Origin: Rostratula benghalensis | Lineage: Eukaryota; Chordata; Aves; Charadriiformes; Rostratulidae | Reading direction: 5' to 3' | Length of the DNA stretch: 64,000 nucleotides | Assembly: GCA_013399305.1 (NCBI GenBank) | Contig: VXAI01000083.1 | Span: forward strand, 3,029,943 to 3,093,942 | In this document: positions 52,601-64,000 of the stretch, one piece after another | Position numbering within the stretch: position 1 is the first letter of the stretch | How the letters are laid out: each line of letters opens with the position of its first letter | The notes under the pieces: generated by a model | Told to the model about the DNA's origin: nothing | Seen by the model: only the letters and a program-made list of their open reading frames with translations | Database searches by the model: none | Translations under genes and position numbers: made by a program

Positions 52601-53790
52601 CTAAGGTGTACATGTACAGAGTGCAAACATGAGAAAAAGTACTGGAAAGGAGCTGTTCAAGGGTGAAGATCACAAAATCGAGCTATTTTTATTGTGTCTG
52701 GTGCTTTGCCACCAGAATTTATGGAGGGCTTTGAGTCACCATCCATCATAGACAATTGTTGAAAAGACAGAAGATGAAAGTGTGCTGTCGAGGAACAGCA
52801 TTCAAGCACACCACATAAATTCTTTTTGCATACAGCTATTTTTGCTTTTATTTCCTTCACTATAATGATAATATTTGCAGCTCCTTATTTGTCTTCAAAG
52901 CCTGATTTTTAAAGGTTCTTTAATGGGGCATTCTGTTACATGAACACATACAGACCCACTCTTCTTTCATTGCATCTGATCCAGCCAAAAGTCTAATCAT
53001 ATACATCCCAGAAGCTCACAACTAATCTTATTAATATATGTGAATGTTCCCATATACCTATTTGTACATCTATGCCTTTAGAGTTCACAGAAGCATTGAT
53101 GACGAGACCAAACATTGCTTAGCAATACTGAAAGGGTCAGATTTCATATTTCCTTAGAAAAACCATCATACTGATAACAACAGACTGCAGACTGAATACA
53201 CACATCTGATTACTTGAATTGCTGATGATAAGGAATCATAATAGACATTTGTTTGTACATCCAAATAGAGTGGGAAAATGCACACCGTGAGCATGTTTCA
53301 TTTGACTGTTCCCATCATACTCAGTGTCTTTTAAAGGAACAGGCAACACAATGTTTGCTGGAGCTGACAGAAAAAATAGCTCTAGCCAGTATAAAATACT
53401 ACATCAGCTAATATTAGTGAAAAGCAAACATGCAGATTGCTTTCTGTCTCTGCAATCAGCTTCTTAGAAGATGGAACTGTGACTGCCACAATCTCCACCA
53501 CACTTCAAGGAGCAAAGGAGAAGAGGAGGGATTCTTCCTGAGCCCCCTCAGCTGCTAATACTGCTTTTGCTACAACCTACATGTGGAACCAGTCCCATAC
53601 AACAGCTTTGGTTACGCCTTGACTCCAACCCACTTACGTGCAAGACCAGAGAAAAATGCTTTTCTGAGATGGAAATAAAAGGTCATACTTAATACTATGT
53701 TAATTGAAATTCCTAACTGGAACTACATGGATATACAAGCAAGCGTATCCTTCAAAATTAAACCTGAAACACACAGAGTAATGCGATAAA
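49693..53790. other. Unannotated AT-rich DNA
   Basis: No gene recognised. A TTTG repeat lies near 50035, an A run at 51283-51293 with AATAAA at 51264-51269, and an A/C-rich tract at 52142-52175. Two overlapping plus-strand frames at 51328-51577 end at a GGTGTAAGT donor-like site but show no known domain. Confidence 0.5.
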
Positions 53791-53794
53791 AGAT

Positions 53795-54054
53795 TTGAGA
53801 ACAGCGGGTTCAAATAACAGCAGCAATACATGTCAGTATGACTTACGAAGAAACACACCCAAAACACATTACACCAACACCTCAGGTAAGATTGTTGCTA
53901 CAAGAAGAGAAGTAACTGTATTTAATTGTCCTCTTCCTAAAAGGACCAAGCACGTAGCTAAATATGTTACGGAGCTATTGCTGAAGGCTAACAAATAAAG
54001 ACTGAGGGTAGTAGATATTTGAAATGGTTTGTGACTAAAAAAAAAAAAAAAAAA
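53795..54054 (+). other. Retrocopy-like 3' end: short ORF, AATAAA and A18 tail
   Basis: A 67-codon frame (53795-53998) ends with a basic C-terminus containing LPKRTKHVAKYVTELLLKA. Its stop overlaps an AATAAA at 53994-53999, and 37 bases later there is an 18-A run at 54037-54054. That spacing is slightly longer than typical but is the layout left by reverse-transcribed mRNA. I do not recognise the peptide and found no clear target-site duplication. In AT-rich DNA such a pattern can also arise by chance. Confidence 0.25.
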
Positions 54055-57000
54055 GACTGGATAAAAACGAATGGAGGACAGAGCTACTCTTCAACTCCCC
54101 ATTCATAGATCCTATGCACATGTAATTAGTCCAGAAATGACAAGGAGAAAACACCACTTTTTAGCAAAGATGTTCAGTATCTGTTTTGATCAATGAGCAT
54201 GGAAAATGACAAAATGATAAAAAGGGTAATCTTCTTGTATCACTAATATATACTTTTATCAAACAGCTCTATTTTCCATGACTCGACTTCAAAGTGTAGC
54301 AAAGTCAGTACCATTTATTATGTTCTCAGTTTTTAAATGAAAATCGAAAGCACAGGTTTTAATACACTAACAGCTATATGGAGTAGTGTATACAGCTACT
54401 TAGGTTTCTTAAATCTAATTTCATACTCTCAGTGCTCATGCTCATGCACTGAGAAGCAAGTAGGTAAACTTCCAACTTTGAAGCTATTTATGCACATCAT
54501 ATAAAAATGACAAAAAAACCCCAGGATGTAGGATGTATATGTATGTGGCTCATATAGCCCTCTTTTTTTCTCCGTTCCTCAAGAAGTATGCCATTAACAG
54601 TATTACCTCACTTTTGAGGGGGGATGAATAGGGGAGGTGGTCACAAATTAAATAGTTGTTCTTTTAGTTTTATTAGGACTGTTTTTCTAGCAGTTCTGTT
54701 GTATTCTGTAGTGTTGTCATTCTAGACTCTACCACAAGATAGTTGAAGGCCAACCAGCCCCATGAATATGTCCACACACAGTTTCATGCTGCAAACTTGC
54801 ACCTTTATAGGTCATAAATTATCTTATCAGGGGAAAATAAACAACCTTGCACTTTGAGCACTATACTACAAATAGTCTTTAAATCAAGATATCATGTCTA
54901 ATGATGCACATTTTTCTAAGTCTTCTACTCTCTAGGCCATTGGATTTGCACTTTTTATTATTACTTTTTTTATTAAGGAAACTTAAATCCTGTTGAGAAG
55001 AGCTTATTTAGGTTGAGCTGTCACCTTTAGCTTCAGAACATTAAGTCCTGACAAATGCTTCTTTTGAAGTCTGACACCTGTTTCTTTGGCATTTCCCGCT
55101 TTCAGGAGCTCACTAGACTATAATAATACTCAGCACAGCAAAAGTAAAGAGAATGAATTAAAGCAGAAATGCTTTCAGACGTGAAAGAGCAGTACAAAAG
55201 AGCATCCTTTTGCTCAGGTTGCGTCAGTAGTTTAGATAGGACCTCAGGAGAGCTCAGCTCAAAGCTGTATGTTTTTGCTTTAATGGGAATCTAATGCCCA
55301 GGAAAAAAGCCAGATTAGAAGGTCCCGGAGACCAGACAATTCTGTCTTAAAACAGACACAGATCAGCAGGAGAAAACAAGATTATTTGCAGATACTTTCA
55401 AAAGTACAGAGAAACATGCTTATTACTAGACCTTCTCTTAGGCCAAATATCAGTTATCTCTGCTCTTTCTATAATAGAAATGCTTGAGGGGAATCTTTCT
55501 AACATACTCTCAGATATGATTCTATTACTTTTTTTTTTTTTTTTAAACATTCGGCTTCATAAAAATTGTGATTGTGAATTTCTTCAACTATCTATTGATC
55601 AGTTTGGGGGAATCTACATCTAGAAGGGGATCCCTATCTCACTTAAATCAATAAAAAAACCTCTCATGAACTCTCTCTAAGCTTACAGTAGACCTACAGG
55701 ACCACAGTTTGTTTACCTTATCCATGTATTTATACACCATACCTATGTATTTTCACTTTATTTTCTATAGTTTCAGGTGTGAATTTGCAACAGAGACAGG
55801 AATATACTCATTAGGAAGTAGGTACTTAAATTAATTTCTTTGAAAATTCACCTCTTTCAGATATTTCAGAGCCTATTTTTAGCCTTACAAAATAGAATCT
55901 CTATAGAGAACATGTTTTCTATAACCTACAAGTGTAGTCCATTTTAGTGAAAGATCCACCATGATGGAATACATAATCAATTCTATCCTGAAAACAGTAA
56001 GAATCTTAAACGAAACCTGTTAGATTTATTTTATTGAAGAAAGGGATGTCAAAAAACCCTTTCAAAACTAGATTACTGGCAGCACTGCAATGATCCTTGA
56101 ATTTTACACTAAAAATGCACTAAAATGTATAAACAGCCTTTTAGAATAGTTTCATACAGCAGCAGTCTTTCTAATCAAACTGACCATCTTTCAGGACTGT
56201 ATTTTACAGCAATTTCAAACAGTGCTTACACCTGCTGGGAATTTTGTTAGTAGGGCTGGCAGTACCATGTTTTTAAAGAGTACTTGGCACATTCTTTATA
56301 ACGCTGTTTTCATCTTGTGCCAAATTTGCTCATTTTTAATAACCAGCCTGGCTGAAATACTCCATACAAGGCTCTGCCGTAGAATGACATTTTGGTAAGG
56401 ATTCAGGCAATTCTGAAAATCATATTAAAAAGCAAATGAATTTGTGAGAAAAAGATACAAGTATTCAATGAAAAGGCACAGAGCAGGGCTGCCCAGGTGG
56501 CTGTTTCAGAGACAGCTCAGAGAAGACACAGAACTCCTCACCAGTGAGAGCATGGGAGATGGGGAGGCAGCAGCGGTTGCTCACACACAGCAGCAGCCAA
56601 CAGCTCTGTTCACTGTCAAAAGCTCCAGTTGTGGCAATGCAGGTCCTTTAGTTACAAGTCATTAATCAGCCAGGCTGCGCAGAAGGCAAGAAACCTTTTC
56701 ACTGTGCATCTTCACAACAACAGCCATTGTGGCTGACAGAGAATGGGACCCTTCCCTTGCCCCATAGACATGGTGCCCCGATAGGAGTGGGGTTTCTGGT
56801 CTCCCTGACCACGGTGTGATGCAGGGAGGCATAACGCTGTTGAGTATATGTTCACACGGGGGATCCCAAACGAGTCACCTCTGAGCCTGTTGGTAGGTCA
56901 CTTGGTTTTTCCTGGCAGGCTGTGTGTGACAGGTTACCATCTGAAGACTCCCACTCTACCAGCTCTGAATGTTAACTTTTCAGTCCTAAGTTTTTGCACG

Positions 57001-60000
57001 TATGTATTTATATACATGGAGAGGTCACTGTTCTTATTTATGTGGGTAGATGTGAAATATAAATTTTTGCAGTTGGCAGATGCATACTTTATAGAAACCA
57101 AGCACATTAAAAAAAGCTAACAAATGGAAAATTATACAAACATGAGAGACACATAAACTTAGGGTATATATTTATAAAATAAACATCAAATCTACTAAAC
57201 TATTAAGATAGTTGGAAAGTTATCTGGAGATGCTGGAAAGCATGTTATTCATTACATGCATCCTTAGAACATGCTGAAAAGACTTTCATCATCTATAAAG
57301 CAGTTACATCTTTCATACTCAGTGTTTCCTAAACTCAGTATTTTTCTATATTTAATAGCCTAAACAAGGTGTTGAGTGTTAAATGTTGAAGTACATGTGG
57401 GAATAACTCCGTTTGGGCATGGCTGCTGTAGGAATTATACAATCAGTATCAATCTATATATTAGATCAATCATGGCCCATAGCCATGTGCACCATGGCCA
57501 AGCACTGCACGATGCAGCTACGGTGTTGTAGGCAGGGCTGTAAGGCCAATGTCATTATACGGCTGCATGCTTCAGTTTTTACTTAACGTTGCCAGTTTGT
57601 GACTGGTGGGTTTAGGCTTACCTTTCTGGACAGACAATTTAAAGCAAAGTACATCCCTTCTTTATTAGCTGAATGATCTGCAATGCATTTCATGCCCGAA
57701 CAAATATAATTGAAACAATTGAAATCATATTAGCCATGCAGAAAATAATCAAACTACTGGCTTAGCTCTTGGTGAGGACTGGCCGCTTTTCTAATTCTGC
57801 AATGAAAATGAAAACCAGCAATGCTGTAAAGCATTAACACCAGTGTTGCTGTATTTATAGCCCAAATTACTATTCTGTTTTAAGCCACATAGTTTGCTAG
57901 AAGACATGCCCAAAATTATATTCAAAGCAACCAGCAATCATAACTAAGACAGACATTTCTCATACTTCAGCCCTTATCAGAAGACTTTGGAATACAAAAT
58001 TAATGATCAAACTTTAATCTTTTCTAGAGAAAAAATAATAATGAATAAAAAATTAATCCAGAAACAAGTGAATAAATTAATCTTAAATTTATGTTATTCT
58101 GCAAAGGATAAAATAATAAAATGTGGATCGAAGAAGTGCCATCTCTCTGTCACAGTCAGAGTATGTAAAACATCCCTTTGTTACCAGAAGGCGTTGGTAC
58201 CTATATACTTATTTTTTTGGATAACCATAGAGATGTATATGAAGCATATCAATATAGCACTCAATAATGTGGTTTTGAATCACTAGGGAGCATGATAGGC
58301 TGTGGAGGTAAAATGGATCCAATTACATTTGGGAATTGTAAGAGTTTGAAGAAGCTGCAGCCATAAAATACTCGAAGTGGAGAGGGAAGAACGGTGGGCA
58401 CAGAGCTGAACAGCCAGAAGCAGGTCCTGACACAGAAGCAATATACTCTGTGCATCTTGCCCTAGCAAGATATGAGCTTTAGAGTCATGTCTGAAGGCAG
58501 TAGGTTACTCATCACAGACATAAATACATTTTGTGTTGGTGTCAGTGTTAGGCAGTGGCTCCCAGGTTGTCTAATGGAGGTCCCAGTGCCCTGTTGACCC
58601 TCACAGAACAGCCTCTTGGCTACTGAAGGCTGGCTCTGAGCTCAGGCTCTGTGGAGCTCCTGGGGTCCGCTGCAAGGAGCTGCTGTTGCTGCACCAAGTA
58701 ACTTCCCCAGTCCCTCAGCAGGAGTAGGAGTCTCTGCCTTGTGATAAGCAGCTGATTTGCTGTGTCTCTCTTTTGTGTGAAGCAATAGCTTCCACTGAAT
58801 TCCTACAGGGCTTTCAAAATACTGTCATTTGCCTAATGATTTGGCAATGACTTGGAACTGCTTCATATGAAAGAGGAGAGGCATAGTGTATTGTGATATA
58901 TTGCCTCCCTCGGTGCTTGGAAAGCCTGGAGGCAGAAAGACAGCTGTCAGGAATGTCAGAGCTGGAGCTGGCCCCTACCAACCCTTGAAGATAAAGGAGA
59001 GTAGAAGGGTCCCCACAAGGGCTCCAGGCAAAGGCAGGACATTGAATAAGGTGAGGTGGAAAGCAGAAAAAGACAATGCAATGTTAGAAGATCAGAGAAT
59101 GTTTACTGGTGATAATGACCAGGAATAGCCACTTCTGCAAGCAGGGGAGATGGACCATATTTTGAGATAATTTTGGAGCTGTCATTATCTGAGAGGGCTA
59201 ATGGCCATAGCAAAAAGGGGACATAACATGGTAGCAATAGTTTTCTCTCTTATGACAAGTTAAGTTGGTTTTGTTTTTTTTTTTTCTAAATAAACACACC
59301 AATTCTAAACTTTTTTTTGTACCAGTACATTACACTCAAGAATTTAAGTCTACACAACTTCTAACTATTATACTGTTCACATGTATTATGCACATTTACA
59401 GTCATATTTATCAATATGTCAGTGTATACAAGTTGTACGACTAGCATTAACTTTGCAGAAGACATTCTGAACTGATAGAAAGGCTACTTACAAATGACAG
59501 AAATAAATCCACTTTGTATTATAGAAGGTTTAAAATATTACACTGTTGACAAAACCCTTTTTGTATTAATAAATGTGGATTATCACAGTATATCCAAAGA
59601 TAAAGAGAAAAATTTTAAATGTATTGCATGAAACTACTTATGAACTCTAAATCAATGACATACATAAGAATCCACATATGTTCAAATTAATAAATAAAAA
59701 ATAGTTGAAAATTAGTATCATATTTTGCCTATCACGATCATTCTGCTGCATTCTTAGTTCTGCAGCAGGGTTTGGATGACACGTAACTAGAGCTGAGTAC
59801 TTTGTAATGAATAATTTATTTCACCAATTTTGCTGCTTTTTTCTGTGTCACATCCTTGAGTAAATAGATCACAATTTGCTTTATTCGTAATTCAAAGTTC
59901 TCTGACAGTCCCTCCTCAACCCACTTCTCTTTACAGTGTTTATATTACTTACATGGATAGTCCAGATTTTGAAGCTGGGAAGGGCTAGCTGGAAGGGCTA

Positions 60001-63000
60001 GAATCAGAGCTATATAGTTTAGTAGTACATGGTGCACCACCGTCTCTATTCCCCAGTTGGACTCTTCTGAAGTAATTGGGTGTGAACATTCACGAAGAAT
60101 AAATTAGACTCTGCTTTTTGTGATCCTGAATGTAAAACCAACTCTCTCTCTGCATTAGCACCAATAAAATGCAGAAGAAACTCCACAGAAAGCTAACACA
60201 CAAAAGACATGAGCATAGCTGAAAGGAGTTAATTTAAAAATTTGTATGAATATTCATAGGGCTTTTTCTTTGCAATACATTGACAAATTAAATGTTATGA
60301 AAACAACTTTTTCCTTAGTAGGTTCAACTTGGGTCTGCTCACCTGTTCTTGATGAGGCCATTGGGAACACTTTAGAGGCTGGAAGGACAAGCTTGGTGCG
60401 TTGGTTGGTCTGGAGTTCAGTCAGGCTTTTTGTGGACCTGAGCCTAAAGGCATGTCTTTTCTATATCCTAATTGGGCTCTTCAGTCAAAAGCAGCAGTGA
60501 TAATTTTGCAAGGCTCAAGGTGAAAAGCAGAGCAGGGCTTTCCTGCTGAAAGGAGGAGGGGATCACCTTTCCTTGTGCAAACTAACACTAAGGCAGCATT
60601 TTGCTGCTGCAGAATAATCACTCCCTTAACATTTTGATGACAATTTTGTATTATGCATGAAGCACAGGTTTCTACATGCCACGATGGGAGGTAGTGCAGG
60701 AATAAATCATCTCTACTAGTCAAATGGAGGAACTATGCCTTCCCCATATGCCTTGCTATCTCTACTGGTAGGTATCGAAGGGAAGAGAGGCAGCCCTAGA
60801 TTTCTATTAACAGTTATCACACTTTAGATAGACTTCTTAGGGATTACAGGGTCAGGAAAGTTTAAATCCATTCATATATATATACTATTACAATATAATG
60901 TACTCCTAGCAAAAAGTAAGTTTAAAGATAGACAAAGTAAAACAACTGAGATTAAAAAAAATTAAGTCAGAAGTTATGTTCCACGAGCAGAAGTAATGCT
61001 TCTGGGCTGTTTTGCACTAGTACATTTGAAGCACGTTGTTTCCTAATCTACTTCGAATAAATGTTTTGGGATTTTATTAACATAAAACAAGATAGTGAGA
61101 GCAAATTTGATATCAATTAACATACTAATTAAATGTCACTTAGTAGTTTTAGCAATTACTTGATATTTAATTAACCACTTGAATACCTTGGGAGATCCAG
61201 ATTATTGTACGTGTAATCAAAGGGCAGTTCTTCTGACCCTGTGGGTATATGCTGCATGTCAAAACAATCTGTAGATAGGAACAAAAAATATCTTTATGCC
61301 CTGTGACCCCAGGTATGCTGAGTTGTTGTGTACCCAAGAGATTAATTTACTAATTTGAATGCACTAAGTATCACTTTAAAAGCTTAAACATGGTTCAAGT
61401 GATTACATAAACAACATGAACAACCTACAAAATACCAATTATTGTAGTTCAATTCACTTTTTAAATTCATACTGCAAAATTGTCTTGGCATTTCTGAATC
61501 TTGTATTCGCCATCAGGTCCTTTTATTTTTAGCAAACAGCTACAAGGATTGGTGAGAAAGGAAATGTTTTGAGGAAAAAAATACTTAAGGAGTGCAAATA
61601 TGTACCTGATCTCTTCTAGACTACTTACAAGACACCAACTTTTGCATAAGGGACATTTCCTAGAGAACCCTTTCTGTATTGTTTTTAGGAAAAAAGTCTT
61701 AATCATAAAACAGGCACGATCTCTATCTGTTGATTTGCCCCATCCTACAGATAACTATCCTTCCTCCTACTTCTTTTGGAGATCTTTCTGTCATTCAGCT
61801 CATGCTGTCATGTAGCACCACGCTGCCACAACTACTACAGCTACAGTATTAGACATTCACTCTTTCTCATTTCTGCCACATTTCTAAACGGACATTAACA
61901 GCTCTTAACTCTCATTTTAAATCTCATGCTTGTAAACCCAGCAACCTTCCCACTGCTTGTGATTATCCTCTCAATGGCTTCATTATTTATGCTTCTGTTT
62001 CTCCCTGTGTTTGTCAATATGGAGAAACTGGGCAAAGTAACCTTACTGTTCCCTTTGTAGCTCTTTCCAATTTGCCTACAAAGAAAAAAACTTCACTCGT
62101 ATTATAAAAATTCCATCCTTTGCTATATTTTTGTCTTCAGTTATTTTTTTAAATTTCTTGTCTATGTCTCATTTCTATACTCATTAAGGCTTTTTATTTA
62201 CAATGTCTCTTCAGATCTCTCTCTCAAATCAGATAACCAGCCCCATCTCCACCAAAACCAATCTAAATCTCTAACGGTCACTTTGAAGTAGAAATAGACA
62301 TTCAATGCTCCTTCATTCTCCCTGTTCACCTACCAGACACCTTAAACCGCAAGTGACATGCCATTTACTTTAAATCTTTTCCCCCTTTTGCTTTTGTGTC
62401 TTTGCTCTCCCTTGATTCTCCTGAAATGCCTTTAATTTATACTTCAGAGGAGATTTACCAGTCTCCTTTCATTTATGGGTGGGGACTCTGCATGGGTTCA
62501 TTTCAAATTCCACTGGATCCCACTCTTAACATAGCCCATACCGAGGGGATTGAAACGTCCTTGGATACTTCAACTTTTAAAAGGATTTACATGCAATTTT
62601 AAGCTTATGAAGCCAGTTGATCTCATTCAGTTTACAAAGGCTGTTCATGTCTTAACTATAACTTCTTAATCAGAGTAGATTTAAAGGGAGTAAAGAGGGT
62701 AGTTTGGCATTTTCTGTCCTGCCTCTTCCCCTGGAATTACAAAAAAAAAAATAAAAATCTTAAAAATCTTTGTTAAATGAGACCAATGAAATTCTGTTTT
62801 GAGGATTAAAAATAATAGTAAAGCAACCTGTATTTTTGGATTTCATTAAAATTTTCGCAGTAGTACACACAACCTTGTCACATGTTCTGTGCTTTTAAGT
62901 ACAAATTACTTTCTTTAATGTAGTTTTGTAATACAGAGATTTAAAAAAGATTAATCTATCAATTCCAAAATACAGATTTTAAAGTTCTGTTTCATACAAA

Positions 63001-64000
63001 ATTCATTTTGCTTTTACCTCCCATGCAAAGGAAAAGGATTCTACTTACATGTTATATAACACTCTGACTAAGAGGCGGAATTTGGCTTCCTTGAGAAGCG
63101 GAAAGATTTACACCTATAAAATATAAATGTAACTCTGGTGCAGCATGAAGAAGAGAATAAAGTTATTACAGAGCAAAGGTATGAACTAATTGAGAAACTG
63201 TATCCATTGCTTAGCTTGATGTGTCTAATTTTCTCTTGAGGGGATTCTGAGACCACTGTTGTAAGAGCAATGACAAAACCACTGATGAACTGTCGTCTCG
63301 GGAGAGTTTCAGACAGATCAGCAAATACAAAGCTAACCTAGCAGACAGCAGCACGCTAATGGACTGTGGGCAGAGTGCTTTAGGCCACCTGCTTTCATAA
63401 GTAACCCGTTCCCCTCATTTAAATTAAAGCCATATCTGCTTTCTATTTTCAAACAGCAGACACTGCAAGTTTAAAATACTCAGTAGTATCCTGGACTAAT
63501 ATTACTATGCATTAACACCTGAAAATAATTTATTTCAATAAAGAACATAACTAGGGAACATATTTTGCCACGATTAACAATGTTGGAAAATATAAGCAAA
63601 TACAGGCACTGGAAGCAAAAACATAAACAGAAAACCCCCATAGTTTACATAAATAAACACCTCATTCTTACACAGAAGTTTTCATCACTACATTGCAAAC
63701 TACTTTATAAACAAGATGACTGTGACAGTTAATGGTTTTCCTGCAGGATTCTGTTGGCACATCCACAGATTCTGTGAACATATCTTTTAAAAAAAATTTA
63801 ATAGCTTAATAGTTTAATATCTTTAAACACAATCTTTAAAAATTTCTCTTCTGTGATTGAAAGGCATAGCAAATGTTTCCATCAATATTTGCCCAGAATT
63901 TCTGGCCACTCAAATCCTATCCCTACTTTTTGTGCATATATCATGTCACCAAAACCACCATTCATCTATTCAGCATCTATGACAATTTTTAAATATTTTA
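54055..64000. other. Unannotated DNA with two GC-richer patches
   Basis: No gene or transposon that I can name. A 16-base T run lies at 55529-55544. A GC- and CpG-richer patch at about 56480-56960 and another GC-rich patch at about 58540-59060 carry open frames (56444-56665, 56848-57120, 58886-59128) with no recognisable domain. A 14-bp tandem duplication (GCTGG-AAGGGCTA) lies at 59974-60000, and a short TA repeat near 60873. Confidence 0.5.

Overview
This window is bird genomic DNA: AT-rich, CpG-poor and intron- or gene-desert-like. The diagnosis rests on its transposons. There are five separate remnants of CR1, the LINE family that dominates avian genomes, several ending in the ATTCTRTG-type 3' terminus. 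There are also two LTR remnants that I recognise from avian (ERVL-like) endogenous retroviruses. Their divergence and the lack of any bacterial gene structure fit a vertebrate chromosome. A neoavian bird is most likely, but that is inference from remembered repeat sequence. There are no operons, CRISPR arrays, rRNA genes or convincing tRNA genes, and I found no protein-coding gene that I can name.

Layout. Bases 1-4120 hold no recognisable feature except low-complexity runs and one arm of a dispersed repeat pair (2691-2785). Bases 4121-6195 are a composite of an internally deleted ERV LTR (+) abutted by a 1.6-kb 5'-truncated CR1 (-) that carries broken reverse-transcriptase ORF pieces. A short CR1 3' end (-) lies at 9672-9934. 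A near-complete solo LTR (+) lies at 14243-14760, followed by the second arm of the dispersed pair at 15474-15567. A G-run/(AC)n tract lies at 25440-25476, a 115-bp tandem duplication at 27446-27650, an internal CR1 fragment (-) at 33130-33290, a tiny CR1 3' end (+) at 40901-40986 and another CR1 3' end (-) at 44932-45210. An assembly gap of 60 N lies at 49633-49692, directly after a 37-bp tandem/inverted repeat. Bases 49693-64000 hold only low-complexity tracts, a possible retrocopy-like 3' end and two GC-richer patches.

Nearly all short ORFs are chance frames or shadows of repeats. The best lead for something unexplained is a CpG-rich block at 46140-46375. Its minus strand has an open frame of 65 codons behind a good splice-acceptor-like sequence. 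It could be a terminal exon or an unrecognised repeat, and I cannot decide which without a search. I found no clear sign of a novel biological system.
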